A DNA stretch of 64,000 nt from Symbiodinium natans (GCA_905221605.1 CAJNDS010002157.1:181001-245000), one strand, 5' to 3'. Counted from the first letter of the stretch, positions 50,514 to 61,872 are shown. Numbers and translations: made by a program. The notes: generated by a model from the letters alone, not told the origin.

Positions 50514-50804
50514 TCGTACCCTTGTGACGTTCCAGCCCGCCTTGCTCAGGGAGCCGTACTGACGACTCAGGTGCCTCATGGCCGCGATGACTCACCGTAG
50601 GGCACATGAGGGTTCAGCGGCTCTAGGGTTTAGGGTTTAGGGTTTAGGGTGTAGGGTGTAGGTTTTAGGGTTTAGTGTCTAACGCATCACGGACCCTCAC
50701 GTAGGACCACGCTCGAATTTGCCAGCTGCTGTGGGAAGTGGGGGTACCCTAAGCCCTTAACTCAGCAATGCAAGCACCACAAACCGAAACCCTACTGCTG
50801 CACT

Positions 50805-50885
50805 TAGAAGCCCCCTAAGTCCCCTAAGTAGGTTATCAAGAGACTTGTCATTGGGATTTGAAGTACCCATGAGCTTCCAAGTATG
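50805..50885. mobile_element. MITE family H, right part
   Basis: CCTAAGTCCCCTAAGTAGGT... GAAGTACCCATGAGCTTCCAAGTA. Confidence 0.7.
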
Positions 50886-51605
50886 AATGAGGAACCCATC
50901 CCTTCTCTCAAGGAACACACACCCACACACACAAAAACAAAAACATCAAACATCATCACACCTTTAACAACTCAAGCCGCAAATAAGATCTACTATCAAA
51001 GCCTTCAATGTGAAAGTGTCTTTTGCAAATTTCGTAGTTGTATCCTTAGCAAATTTCTTATGAATTGTCTATGGTGCGAATATCCTGCGACCCTTTGCTT
51101 TCCGTTTCCGAACAACCTTGGCTTCATCACCAGCATTCCTGTCCGAATGGGCACGACTCCGTTAAGCGTCGGCGCTCAAATTCGTGGTGAACTCCAATTC
51201 AATACTTGGTTATCTCGCATCCTTTATGCTGAAGCCAGTTGCGGAATGTTTCATTTTGTGATCATATGTTAACAAGATTTCGAGAATGGATCTGACCATT
51301 GGGATTGGGAGTTGGCTTTTCACCCTTTTTTTGTGATCCGCCACGGCGACAAAGTAAATCTTGAACTGTTTTTGCCTTCCCTCTATCTTATGCAAGAAGT
51401 ATTCAATCATCCCACTAGCTAGATCGTCCTCTTTCGTACCTGTAACAGCATCCACGTGCACAAACCTGTCAAAACACATCAATCCGTAGCATTCGCACTC
51501 AGCAGAATGGGGGGGGGGGGGCGGGGGGGCGACAAAGCTACCAGAACCCACAGGCTTACGATTCTGATCAGCATCTTTCTTAAAGAAGAAACTCGTTGAC
51601 ATATT

Positions 51606-51881
51606 ACCGTCCTTAATAGGATTCTAGTAACGTCCCCCCCCCCAAAAAAAAAAATCCCCAAACAGTCTACTGTTGGGAATCTAAATTCATTTAAGGATTG
51701 CCGACATTCTGAGGACTGTTGCCGGGTTCCTGGGCTCCTTGTCTCCCTTTGTCTCCCTTTGTCTCCCTTTATGTGGGTGGCTTTGCCGGGTTGCTGTGCT
51801 CCTCGCCTCCCTTTGTCTGTTTGGGGTCTTCGGTGGTGTAATCTTTATTAAGTACTGTTAGTATAAGGGGGAACATCCCAA
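51606..51881. mobile_element. MITE family A, copy interrupted by about 200 bp
   Basis: Left half CCGTCCTTAATAGGATTCTAGTAAC (51612-) and right half TTAGTATAAGGGGGAACATCCCAA (-51881) match family A; unrelated sequence with a triple TGTCTCCCTT lies between. Confidence 0.6.
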
Positions 51882-51968
51882 GCCATTGTGATTGTTGTGT
51901 CTTTCTCCCTGCTTCTTGCAATGTCCGGCTATTACAAAGCCGGCAGGATCAAAATACTCATCATTGAC

Positions 51969-52079
51969 TTAGTAGCCCAGTAGTCATATCATAACAAGGG
52001 GCACCCTTTTCTTGGGTTGGTTCTTTATAAGGGAACCTTGAAGCCTAAAAAAGGGCAAAGGGTACCACTAAGCTACCAA
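51969..52079. mobile_element. MITE family C, copy 2
   Basis: TTAGTAGCCCAGTAGTC at left, GGTACCACTAAGCTACCAA at right. Confidence 0.85.
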
Positions 52080-52603
52080 GCAGTACTGATTTGTTGCTTC
52101 TCACTCATAGACCAAAATACGCAACATTCATGACTTGTTGCTTCTCACTCATACACCAAAACAAGGAGGAATGATCAAATACATTAAACAAATGATCTCT
52201 GTCAGCCATCGGCATTATTGCCTTCAAGTTGCTCATTTTTTTGCCGGGTGCACCACGCTTTGCTTTCAAAGGCTTTCTGGCATTCATAAGTTCTGAAGCA
52301 GTTCTTCAGCCATTTCATCTTAGTTTAGCTTGATGTTGTGCCTCGCTTGCAGTCCCTGATGTGTTTTTGTTTTTAATGGTACGTTGCGCGGCTTCCCTCT
52401 TCACCCGCATGCATTGTTCATCATTTCTACGCGTTGTAATACAATCACGGTTGGTCAGCTTCTGAAACTTTTCTAAATCTTTGGAAAGAAACAGATTGGT
52501 AGTGTGTATATATATATATATGCGTAAAGTAAAATGATATGTCGTTGAAAATATTGGTATATGTCCAAAGCCATTAAGTAAAGGCTTCGTGGGATGCCCC
52601 ACC

Positions 52604-52690
52604 CTAAAACCTCTAAACCCTCTAAACCCTATAAACCCTATAAACCCTATAAACCCTATAAACCCTATAAACCCTATAAACCCTACACCC
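52604..52690 (-). repeat. 9-bp variant array (CCCTATAAA)n
   Basis: About eight copies of a 9-bp telomere-like unit, continuous with CCCTAAA repeats. Confidence 0.95.
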
Positions 52691-52754
52691 CAAACCCTAA
52701 ACCCTAACCCTAAACTACAACCCTCTAAAGGGGCTGCAGGGAGGGGCCCATCAC

Positions 52755-52828
52755 GTGCCAAGAATCATCTGCTCCACCGCCATGAAGGAGAACTCGCGAC
52801 CGACCAAGTCCGTAACCTGGCGAGGGCC
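52755..52828 (-). CDS. candidate exon, unidentified protein
   Basis: GPRQVTDLVGREFSFMAVEQ then MILG. Acceptor CCCTCTCAAAG|GGC in telomere context; donor GGCAC|GTGATGG. In phase 0, matching 53419-53500. Confidence 0.62.
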
Positions 52829-53170
52829 CTTTGAGAGGGTTTAGGGGGTTTAGGGTTTAGGGCTTAGGAGTTGAGGGTTTGCTGGGTGTATTTCGGGTTC
52901 AGGGGTTGAGGGTTCAGAGTTTGAGGATTTAGGGGTTTAGGGTTTAGGGGTTGAGGGTGTAGGGGGTTTGCGGTTTAGGGGTTTAGGGGTTGAGGGTTTA
53001 GGGGGTTGAGGGGTTTAGGGTTCAGGGTTGAGGGTTTTCTGGGTGTATTTAGGGTTTAGGTTTAGGGGTTGAGGGTTTGTAGATTGAGGACTCAGGGGTT
53101 GAGGGTTTAGGGGCTGAGGGTTTAGGGGTTGAGGGTATACAGGGTTCAGGGTGTAGGGTTTCTGTAGGTG
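52829..53170 (+). repeat. degenerate TTTAGGGG / TTGAGGG array
   Basis: Irregular 7-9-bp units, with GTTTGCTGGGTGTATTTCGG / GTTTTCTGGGTGTATTTAGG occurring twice (about 52875 and 53033). Confidence 0.9.
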
Positions 53171-53280
53171 TTATTCCCTTGAAGCCCTAGGGCAAGTATT
53201 GCTTCATAACGACCTGGCCTCTCAAGCTCAGTCAGGGAAAACTCCAAACCACAATGTCTCCAAAGGCCCTACCCAGTGAG

Positions 53281-53401
53281 GGTTTTAGGGCTTAGGGTGT
53301 AGGGTTTTGGGGGTCTAAACCCTAAACCCTAAACCCTAAACCCTAAACCCTAAACCCTAAACCCTAAACCCTAAACCCTAAACCCTAAACCCTAAACCCT
53401 A
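53281..53401. repeat. head-to-head junction and C-strand tract
   Basis: Degenerate TTTAGGG motif, GGTTTTGGGGG, then (CCCTAAA)12. Confidence 0.85.
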
Positions 53402-53418
53402 CTTTTTGCTTTCTAGAC

Positions 53419-53500
53419 CAGAGCCAAGTGGCATCGCCCGCGTACGCCTTGTACTTCTCGGGCTTGTGCTTCGTCCTCGGCATCCGACTGCGCTAGCTGC
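53419..53500 (-). CDS. candidate exon, unidentified protein
   Basis: QLAQSDAEDEAQAREVQGVR then GRCHLAL between acceptor CCCTTTTCAAG and donor GCTCTG|GTCTAG. Charged helix. In phase 2, out phase 0. Confidence 0.55.
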
Positions 53501-53751
53501 CTTGAAAAGGGGCCTAAAGGTACGTAAGGGTTTAGGCTTTAGGCTTCAGGCTTCAGGCTTTAGGCTTTAGGGCTTAGGGCATAGGGTTTAGGGTTTAGGT
53601 GCAACGTGGACTACACATGCATCTGTGCTTCCAAGCCCAGCAGCAGCTACCGATGAACTTTACAGTCGGCTTTGTTAGGGTTCAGGCGAATACTTCTCAA
53701 GAAAGGCACTAGGGGCCAGTAGGATAGACATAGGACACACATCTATGTAGC

Positions 53752-53848
53752 TTGGGATGCTCCCCCTTCTCCTAACAGTCCTTAATAGGGAAAATAGTAC
53801 CCCCCCAACAATAATCCCATAAGGACTAGTAGAAAAAGGGGGAACATC
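53752..53848. mobile_element. MITE family A, copy 6
   Basis: TTGGGATGCTCCCCCTTCTC / AAGGGGGAACATC, flanked by TATGTAGC and CATGTAGC (7 of 8 identical), an 8-bp target duplication. Confidence 0.88.
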
Positions 53849-54017
53849 ATGTAGCTCGTAAAAGCTATCCTTAGAGTCCCGAAGATCACAGCCACGGAAA
53901 TGGACCAGGAGGCGTTCGCTTGTGATCCTCGCAATGGTGGCACGTCTCAAGGACGCAGAGGAACCGAGATCCACCTTGACACGGTTTGTCTCGGGTGCGG
54001 TTTAGGGTGGGTTTCGG

Positions 54018-54115
54018 GTTTAGTGAGGGTTTAGGGTTTAGGGTTTAGGGTTTAGGGTTTAGGGTTTAGGGTTTAGGGTTTAGGGTTTAGGGTTTGGGGT
54101 TTAGGGTTTAGGGGA
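54018..54115 (+). repeat. telomere tract
   Basis: G-strand array. Confidence 0.97.
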
Positions 54116-54533
54116 AGTTGCATGGTGGGTGCGGGGAGGGAGGCTCAACGGTCTTTCCCAGAGGGTGGAGGTACCTTGATCTGGGATCCTTGGGACCTCC
54201 TTAAACCTTAAACCCTCAATTTTCTCCATCTGGTTTAGGGTTTAGGGTTTAGGGTTTAGGGTTTAGGGTTCAGGGTACCGATTAGATGGGAGAACCTCTT
54301 GAACCACCGGCTGAACACTTGCAGCCTTCGTGCAGGAAGACTTCGCCACAAGACCCTAAAACCGAAACTGTCATTGAAATGAGGTCAGTTAACCAACTAA
54401 AGAAAAGCCGGCTAATTTAGGGCGTTTGCTGTTTCGGGCTTAGGGTTCATCAGGTATATGTTTGCTTGAGTATGTGAAATACCTAGGCTGAGGTTTAGGC
54501 GTCAGTTGCGGGGCTTAGGTACCCAAAAAAAAG

Positions 54534-54665
54534 CGTGGCTTGGCCAAGCCTTACTGCTCCAGTAACCAACGGGGCAAAACAAAGTTAAACTTCCTTGTTC
54601 CAACTAAGTATGTAAGGAAAACCCAAAAAGTTCAAAGTTCAACTATGTGGCTTATAGCCAAACAA
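54534..54665. mobile_element. MITE family P, copy 2
   Basis: CCTTACTGCTCCAGTAACCA at left; AAACCCAAAAAGTTCAAAGT and CAACTATGTGGCTTATAGCC at right. Confidence 0.68.
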
Positions 54666-55179
54666 GAAATGGGGCGAAACGCCTGTCCGAAGAGAAGTGG
54701 CGGCACATGCTGCTGCTCAACGTGCTTGCTTTTCTTCACGCCCGCAACCCTCAACCTAAAATCCCAAACCCTCCAAACCCTAAGCATCTCATAGTGGGTG
54801 CCTTATTGGCACTCGCACAGCGGAACGCGTAAAAACCCAAAAAGAGGGCGTGCTTAACTGGAATGGAGGTCTTGGCTTTATTTGGCCACCCTCCCAAGCA
54901 GACCAGCCACACTGCACGCGACGTGAGTTTGAAGGTTTAAGGAATTTTTCTGGGTTGCTTCTATGAAAACCATACAGGAATTTCAGGGGTAATCTTGGTG
55001 GTTATGTAGGCTCCCGTGCACATTTTCTAACGAACCTGGCCCTAAACCCTAAACCCTAAACCCCAAACCCTAAACCCCAAACCCTAAACCCCATAGATCG
55101 CAGGCAGGCGACGTGACACCGAGTCGCGCCACATTCCTTGCCTGGCTGCAGAGGAAGCTGTGGCAACACATTGATGCTG

Positions 55180-55255
55180 GGTATCCCCCAAAACGGACAC
55201 CAGATACACTCACCCAAAAAGGGAACCTTGTGTACACTCACCAAGAAAAATCGGG
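55180..55255. mobile_element. family I element, copy 3 (partial)
   Basis: GGACACCAGATACACTCACC and GGAACCTTGTGTACACTCAC match the inner half of 42396-42490. Confidence 0.7.
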
Positions 55256-55265
55256 GAACAAGGCA

Positions 55266-55378
55266 TGCTAGCTTACTTCTGCAATAACCAAGGGGAAAAC
55301 AGCTTAAACTTGATCAGATCATTCCTACTAAAGAAGGAAACCACAAAAGTTTAAAGTTCAAGTTGTGGCTAAGTAGTA
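55266..55378. mobile_element. MITE family P, copy 3
   Basis: GCTTACTTCTGCAATAACCA at left is inverse to GTTGTGGCTAAGTAGTAAG at right. Confidence 0.75.
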
Positions 55379-55522
55379 AGGTTAGGAAGGATGCTGGCCC
55401 GCTCGCTGCGCTTGCACAAACAGACCCACTTTTCGCAGGCCTTTACTTCCGTCATGTCCACAAACACAAAACCAGCTCCACCCGAGCCAATCCCCAAGCA
55501 CAGTGGAATCTGTGCGGGCCTT

Positions 55523-55613
55523 ACTGGGGGGTTCATGGGTGGTTTATCAGTAGGGTTTAAGTACGCTTCCAGAGCTAAAACCACTTTAATTACCCATGAA
55601 CCTCCAAGTATGG
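55523..55613. mobile_element. MITE family H, copy 5
   Basis: GGTTCATGGGTGGTTTATC at left; ATTACCCATGAACCTCCAAGTA at right. Confidence 0.75.
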
Positions 55614-55716
55614 ACGGAGCCGTGAACCCTACCTACAACACATACAAGTCCTGCAAAGCTTCGGCCGCCAGTGGAGTTAAACAAAGTCCATCAAACCTGT
55701 AAGCCTGCAACCTTTA

Positions 55717-55792
55717 ACTTACCTCTCCAATCACCAGGGGAAACATGGGTCAAACCTATCTTTGGCTAAGTAAGTTAAGATCATGGGAAAAC
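55717..55792. mobile_element. MITE family P, copy 5
   Basis: AACTTACCTCTCCAATCACC at left; TTTGGCTAAGTAAGTTAAG at right. Confidence 0.68.
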
Positions 55793-55899
55793 TCGACCCT
55801 GACCACCAGAGGACGACCTCAACTGCAAACGGCCACTTCCTGCAGCCCTGACCCCCCCCAACCTACGGCAGCCTCAAAAGGGTTTAGGGTTTAGGGTTT

Positions 55900-56430
55900 A
55901 CCGGCCCTTAGTAAGGGCCCTAAGCCCGAAACCACGGCAACGGAGGTGGAAGCCGCCCGAAGAAACGCGCAACCCCCCACCCTGACATACATTCACCATT
56001 TGCGTCGGGAGGCAGGACACTCACTATGCTTGTGGGCAGCGAGCATGTAAGCTCATCCCCGTTCCTTGCAGAGGCTGTGTTTCTTCGGTTCGAGCCTTGC
56101 AGGGAGGCTGCAGAGTTAAGTGTGACCTCGTTTAGGGTCGAGTTGTTGTTTTTCTTCTTCTGCGCAGCTGGTGCGAATTCACATCACAGAGATGTCGACG
56201 AAGGTTGACATAAGGCGCAAGAGTCGTAGAGCCCCACGGGCAACAGCAGGCAGCCTGTACTCCCGCGAACAACAGCAGGAATTCTGTTCTATTTGGGGCA
56301 CAAAAGAGTACCCCGTTTGGGAAACACCCATAACCGACCATTTCGGGGGTCAGGCCCTGCAAATAGGGCGGCTAGAACTTAGCATTTCGTTGCCAAGCAG
56401 AAGCCCATACAAAATTCGCAGCCCAAAAAC
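55900..56430. other. no confident gene
   Basis: A plus-strand frame at about 55925-56047 is open and polar (ETTATEVEAARRNAQPPTLT), and minus-strand frames are open as well. No phase-consistent exon was found. Confidence 0.3.
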
Positions 56431-56578
56431 CTAGATAGATTCAGTGTGCATCATCATCCCATATCTCCCGCATCCCCCTCCACAAAAAGTGCCTTAAAAC
56501 CCTGAAATGCGTAACCAAATCCGGACCTTATCCTACCTAAACCCAATCGACAGACCCGAAACCCTAAACCCTGAAAAC

Positions 56579-56672
56579 TGAACCCTAAACCCTAAACCCT
56601 AAAAACTGAACCCTAAACCCTAAACCCTAAACCCTAAACCCTAAACCCTAAACCCTAAACCCTAAACCCTAC
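56579..56672 (-). repeat. telomere tract
   Basis: C-strand array reaching the donor of the next exon. Confidence 0.97.
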
Positions 56673-56790
56673 CGCGCGCAAACCACAAAGATCAGTCTGA
56701 GCAGCTCAGTGAGTTGTGTCTCCCATCGGTCGGACGCTGGGGTGTGGGTCTTCGACTCGAGGAAATTCCACACCTGTGGAAGGCGCAACG
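56673..56790 (-). CDS. candidate exon, unidentified protein
   Basis: 38 codons, LRLPQVWNFLESKTHTPASD then RWETQLTELLRLIFVVCA. Acceptor CCCTAAACCCTAAG and donor GCGCG|GTAGGG are both telomere-derived. Its two leading bases complete the codon left by 58245-58338. C-terminal half may be a membrane helix. Confidence 0.65.
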
Positions 56791-56866
56791 CTTAGGGTTT
56801 AGGGTTTAGGGTTTAGGGTGGTTTAGGGTTTAGGGTTTAGGGTTTAGGGTTTAGGGTTTAGGGTTC
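56791..56866 (+). repeat. telomere tract
   Basis: G-strand array that begins at the acceptor of the exon to its left. Confidence 0.97.
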
Positions 56867-56945
56867 TCTACCAACCCAGGCTTGCTTCTTCTCCACCCAT
56901 CTAGCCACGAAGTAGTGTTCATGGGGTTAGAGGGTTCGGGGTCGT

Positions 56946-57040
56946 GCGGTTTAGGGTTTAGGGTTTAGGGTTCAGGGTTTAGGTTTACCGTTTAGGGTTT
57001 AGGGTTTAGGGTTTAGGGTTTAGGGTTCAGGGTGCGAAAA
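56946..57040 (+). repeat. telomere tract
   Basis: G-strand array with one degenerate gap. Confidence 0.95.
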
Positions 57041-57049
57041 GGGTTTGGG

Positions 57050-58190
57050 GACTGGTGGGCTGGCCGAACTTCTACGGCGAGGGGGCACCCTTACTGCACT
57101 ACCTAACTAAGTTTAGGGGACGCCGGGCCTGAAGTTCGAAGTGGTTTAGGGGGCTAGGGTTTAGTAGGGTTTAGGGTTTAGGGTTCCCAAGCCAAGTCCC
57201 CTATACCACTACTTCAGTCTCGGGGGCCCTCGCTGCAGGGCTTCGGATGCAGTACGTACGAGCCTTCCCAGACCCTACAAGCCCACAAACCCTGTAATCC
57301 CTAGACGAACCCTAAAGGTTTGGGGTTCAGGGTTTAGGGTTCAGCCCCACAACCCCAAACCCTAAACCCTATGAACCCTAAACCCCCAAACCCTACCAAA
57401 CCCCAAAAGGTGGCCAACCAAGGTGCGTGAACGGGCGGCGGGTGCTTGAGGACCTGGGCCTGCGTGGCGACGTTAATCTGGTTTAGGGTGCAGGGTTCAG
57501 GTTTGTTTTTAGGGTTGAGGGTTGAGGGTTTTCGTGAACAGGCTTGAGGGTTCCTGTCGCCCGGATCCATAGACCCTAAACCCTAACTTATTCTTGTTCA
57601 AACCCTCAACCCGAAACTCTAACCCCTATGCTTTAGTCCCTGACCCCCTGTATTTTCGCGGTTTTCAAGACCCTGAAACACACTCTTTGCGGGCTCATCC
57701 CCCCCCCCCCCCCCATCCGTTCCTGAGCCCTACAACTTCGCGTGAGGCTGCATGACTCATATTCTCTGATTCCTATACATCCGGTGGTACCTGCCAAGCA
57801 AGTTTTTTGTTCATCCATCGTCCCTAGATTTACGCTCTAAACCCCTTAAGCCCTACACCCTAACCCTAAACTCCAGGCACTCTAAATCTCAACCCTCTCG
57901 AAGGCTCGAGAGCCTCTTTCTAAGGCTCCTGGCTTGCAGCGGCTCTATGAAGACCTAAGCCCTGTAGGGTTTAGGGTTTAGGGTTTAGGGTTAGGGAAGT
58001 GTCGGATCCATCGAAAAAAAGAACATACTCCGAACTCATCTAGAACCCGGACAAAGCTCCGGAACCCTGAGCCTAAAACCCTAAACCCTACAGAACCCCC
58101 CAAAAGCCCGAACCCTAAACCCTAAACCCGCAACCCCAGAAACCTAAACTCCAAAAAAAAGCAAACCTTAAACACCCAACCCCTAAGCTC
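57050..58190. other. no supported gene
   Basis: Degenerate telomere motif, a C17 run (57698-57714) and unresolved frames. No exon with both splice sites was found. Confidence 0.4.
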
Positions 58191-58244
58191 TAAACCCTAA
58201 ACCCTAAACCCTAAACCCTAAACCCTAAACCCTAAACCCTAAAC

Positions 58245-58338
58245 CCGTAGGAAGCCTGGAGCCCAACCGGCCTGGGGCTGCCGCGCCGTTACGCGCAACG
58301 CGCCGCAGCTGGCCACGGTGCTGCTCCTTGCCCGTGGA
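58245..58338 (-). CDS. candidate exon, unidentified protein
   Basis: STGKEQHRGQLRRVARNGAA then APGRLGSRLPT. Acceptor AACCCCGAAG, donor TACGG|GTTTAGGG, both in telomere repeat. Out phase 1. Confidence 0.55.
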
Positions 58339-58535
58339 CTTCGGGGTTTAGGGTTTAGGGTTTAGGGCTTAGGGCTTAGGGCTTAGGGTTTAGCGATTAG
58401 GGATTAGGGTTTCGGTTTTGGGGCATTTTTGTTGGCGCCTGCAGGGTTTAGGGTTTAGGCGCTTAGAAGGTTAATAAGAGTTGCAGGGTAGGGCTTGTAG
58501 GCATTAGAGGGTTTTGTAAGGTTTAAAGGGTAGGG

Positions 58536-58634
58536 TTGAGTCCCACTTATACTAGCATTCCTTCATAGGGATTACAATATATCGGGGGCTATAATCCCTA
58601 ATAAAGACTGTGAGTATGCAGGGGAGCATCCCAA
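58536..58634. mobile_element. MITE family A, copy 7
   Basis: TTGAGTCCCACTTATACTAGC at left; GGGGAGCATCCCAA at right. Confidence 0.78.
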
Positions 58635-59199
58635 GGACAGGGCTTAAAGTTCGTTGAGGTTTCTTTCTTCCTGCACCGTAGGGAAAGCAAGCATCGGCTG
58701 AAGGGTTTAGAGGCTTCGGGGCTGGGTTTAGTGTTTAGGGTTTAGGGTTTAGGGTGTAGGGTTTAGGGTTTAGGGTTTAGGGTGTTGCCGGCTCTCAACA
58801 TGGGCAGCATTTCTAGGGTTTTTGTTGCCTTGGACCCTTATGGTTGTACCCTTGGGTTCTGGCGACCCTGTTTAAGGATCCTTAGGGGAATATAAGGGGC
58901 CGTATTTGGAGTCAGGTTTGTAGGACGGAGCACAGGTTCTGTGCAACACCGACAGCCCAAAGTAAGTCGCAAACGGACCCAATCCAAACTCCATCTCGTT
59001 GTACTTGTCGGGCAACCTCACCCCCCAGATTCCCAGATCGTCCCTTTTCCTGCGAGGGGGCGTGCTTGTGTTGCATTTGGGCCTGGCTCAGTTAGCCGCT
59101 CTGACACACGAACCAATCTGAATGAATCCTAACCCTAAACCCTAAACCCTAAACCCTAAACCCTAAACCCTTAACCCTTAACCCTAAACCATCCAAGGC

Positions 59200-60050
59200 C
59201 GCGCCACCAGGCCTTCTTATCCTGTATTCAACCTGATACAGAGCCTTTTAATTGAGGGGTATGAATGCTATCATCGCCATCCTGGAGCTAAGCTAGGATG
59301 ACCCTTAAAACCCCCTGAACAAATCTTCCTCAATATGGTCCTCTTAAACCTAATAACTGAATATTTGAAGCATCCCAAGGACCTAACCTAAGTTCTTCAC
59401 TTGGAAAACACTGAGCGGAGCGACAAATGACATTGCGAATTCCTGCACGCTGAGTTCGGCGTGCGATGAGGTGGTTGCGCATCGATGCGGTTTAGGGTTT
59501 AGGGCCAGGGTTTAGGGTTTATAGGGTTTAGGGTTTAGGGTTCAGGGCATTTGACACTTCCAGGGTTGCGGAAGGCGTGACTTTGGGTTTCGGAGGGCAG
59601 TGCTTTCGGACTGTCAAGTTTCACCAACCAATTCAAGGACGGCGCTTGCAACCCTCTGAAATCTGAAAAAAAGTAGTCCTACATATATGATCCTCTTGAA
59701 CCCAACAAGGGAAAATGCGCAATATCCCACAAGGGCCTACCCAGTGTGGAGTTCCTGGGTTTTGGGTTTGGGGTTAAGGTTTATGATCGTTGACGTGCGC
59801 AACCAAGAGGTGAAACTCTGCTTTTGCGCCCACCCGGAACTGGCATCTCGTGATGGGTGGAGGGCGCTGGGGAGGCTCGGGGCTATAGGGTAAACCCTAA
59901 ACCCTAAACCCTAAACCCTAAACCCTAAACCCTAAACCCTAAACCCTAAACCCTACCTAAACCCTAGAACAACTTCGGACTCTCAGGGTTTTCAGGGCTC
60001 GGCTTGACTGAGGCCTTTCGACCGATGTTCCAAGCCGCCAGGAAATAACC
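59200..60050. other. no supported gene
   Basis: Mixed sequence with telomere tracts at 59488-59545 and 59889-59955. Some open frames, none with two convincing splice sites. Confidence 0.4.
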
Positions 60051-60152
60051 CGGGAGTAACCTAGGAATAAAAAGGGGTGCCCCTTTTTGCTTTGAAGGGG
60101 TAAGGGCACCCCAACCCTAAAAAAGGAAATAAGGGCCTACTTCGGGTCCTAG
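60048..60152. mobile_element. MITE family F, copy 3
   Basis: CCCGGGAGTAACCTAGGAAT at left; GGGCCTACTTCGGGTCCTAG at right. Confidence 0.85.
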
Positions 60153-60783
60153 CTGTGAACACTGACAGCTCCCAAACCTTACAAACCCTGAACTCGAAAC
60201 CCTAAACCCTAAACCCTAAACCCTAAAAATCTAAACCCTGTGAACCCTAAAGCCCTATGAACCCTAAACCCTATGAGCCCTCAACCCTAAACGCACTTGG
60301 GTGCGCCCTTCAGGTTTGAGGGGTTAGGAGTGTCAAGGGACTAAAGCGACTAAAGGAGGGCACCCTTACAAGCGATTTGGGGGGCTATTTGGGCTTAGGG
60401 CTTGGGGTTTAGGGTTTGGGGTTTAGGGTTTAGGGTTTAGGGTAGGTACGGGTCATATAGGGGAATAAGATTAAGCGTCCCTTCTCGGGGTCCCTCCTTA
60501 TGCCCCTTCCGAGTGTGGGGTCAGAGACGCCAGCGCCAGACTCTTTGCCAGCTTGCTGAGCTCTCTTGGCCCAATGCGACTAGGGTACAAGCGGGGGGCT
60601 GAGGTTTGGGGTTTCGGGTTTCGGGTTTAGATGCTAAACCCCAACCCTAAACCCCAAACCCTAAACCCTAAACCCCAAACCCTAAACCCTAAACCCCTAA
60701 ACCGCCCTCAGTTCTTCTTCAGGAAGCCGAAGAACTGCTCTAAGAAGCGCTCCTCGGTCGATGCGGGCTGGGTGCTGAGGGCT

Positions 60784-61160
60784 TATTTAGGGTTTGGGGG
60801 TTTAGGGTTTAGGGGTTTAGGGTTTAGTTTAGGGTTTAGGGTTTAGGGTTTAGGGTTTAGGGGTTTAGGGGTTTAGGGGTTTAGGGTTTAGGGTTTAGGG
60901 TTTAGGGTTTAGGGTTTAGGGTTTAGGGTTTAGGGTTTTAGGGGTTTAGGGTTTAGGGGTTTAGGGGTTTAGGGGTTTAGGGGTTTAGGGGTTTAGGGGT
61001 TTAGGGGTTTAGGGGTTTAGGGGTTTAGGGGTTTAGGGGTTGAGGGCTCACAGGGTTGAGGGTTCAGGGTGTTTAGGTTTAGGGTTTGGGGGTTTAGGGC
61101 TTTAGGGTTTAGCAGGTTAAGGGGTTTGGGGGTGTAGGGGTTGGGGGGTTTAGCGGTTTA
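60784..61160 (+). repeat. telomere tract dominated by 8-bp TTTAGGGG
   Basis: TTTAGGG units pass into a run of about a dozen TTTAGGGG units (60945-61040), then degenerate motif. Another locally amplified variant. Confidence 0.96.
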
Positions 61161-61369
61161 AATTTAGGGGTTTAACGTTTTAGGGCTAGGGGTGAGGGCT
61201 TCTCGTGTGGGTCTTGGGCTGAGGGCTGCGGCGCTCAGCGCACAAGGCAAGATAAGGCAACCATCTTAAGGCCCACCCTGCACGAAAATACCAGCAGATG
61301 GAGGAAACGAGATCGATCACAAGATGTTTACGAACCGGACATCACTAGACTGGCAGGTTTGAGTCATAT

Positions 61370-61765
61370 AGGGGCCTTAGGAATTAGAACAGGGTTGCGG
61401 GGTCATTTTAGTCGAATATTATATTAAGGATACTACTAGTAAAGTAATTCCGACCCCGTGTTTAGAGGGTTTAGGGTCCAGTGGCGCTCCTTAAATCGTG
61501 AGCCCGAAGTGTATCCTCACTCCCAAAGCGCTGCGGTGAGCTGGAAGCCACTTAACTTGCTCTAGGCCAAACCCCAAACCCTAAACCCTAAACCCTAAAC
61601 CCTAAACCCTAGACCCCACACCCCAAACCCTGCCGCTTATTTGCAGACTCTGAACCCCAATGTAAAAGAAGGAGGGTCGGAATGAATTACGAAGAGTGTT
61701 CCCTTATGGTCCCTTTATACTCTACCGACCCCTCAAAAACCTGTTCTAATTATTAAGGCCCTCGT
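61370..61765. mobile_element. family L: composite TIR element pair
   Basis: The outer ends GGGGCCTTAGGAATTAGAACAG and CTGTTCTAATTATTAAGGCC are inverted repeats. Each side also has its own palindrome (GCGGGGTCATTTT / AATTCCGACCCCG at 61398-61460; GGGTCGGAATGAATTAC / CTACCGACCCCT at 61675-61735). Either one 396-bp element or two inverted MITEs. Confidence 0.72.
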
Positions 61766-61785
61766 TTTTTCCATCGTTTGTATAC

Positions 61786-61872
61786 TTGGAGCCCTAGGCG
61801 AAGGAAGCGCCGAGGGTCAATGTTAATTTGGCCCTCCGCCGACACTTCAGCAGACACCAGCCACTCGTCAAC
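61786..61872 (-). CDS. calmodulin-like protein, EF-hand 4 exon
   Basis: VDEWLVSAEVSAEGQINIDP then RRFLRLGLQ. It aligns position for position with the last EF-hand of calmodulin ([21 protein letters not shown] pattern: V-D-E, G-Q-I-N, F). The loop is degenerate: Glu at position 1, Ser at 3, Glu at 5, Pro at 12, so calcium binding here is doubtful. Acceptor CTCCGCAAG|G; donor CTCCAA|GTATAC. In phase 0 from 62194-62244. Confidence 0.82.

Larger units (their letters stand above)
50890..52560. other. AT-richer block, possible minus-strand coding
   Basis: Lacks telomere tracts apart from MITE inserts. A minus-strand frame at 51210-51602 reads EDDLASGMIEYFLHKIEGRQ then KQFKIYFVAVADHKKRVKSQ, which looks like protein. 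Other minus-strand pieces are 52105-52287 and about 52315-52545 (FQKLTNRDCITTRRNDEQCM). The frames do not join simply. It could be a decayed mobile-element protein or larger exons; no family recognised. A plus-strand frame at 50883-51272 overlaps the first. Confidence 0.4.

Noticed and set aside
55925-56047. Plus-strand exon reading ETTATEVEAARRNAQPPT
   Set aside because: No convincing donor or phase partner; opposite in strand to all neighbours.
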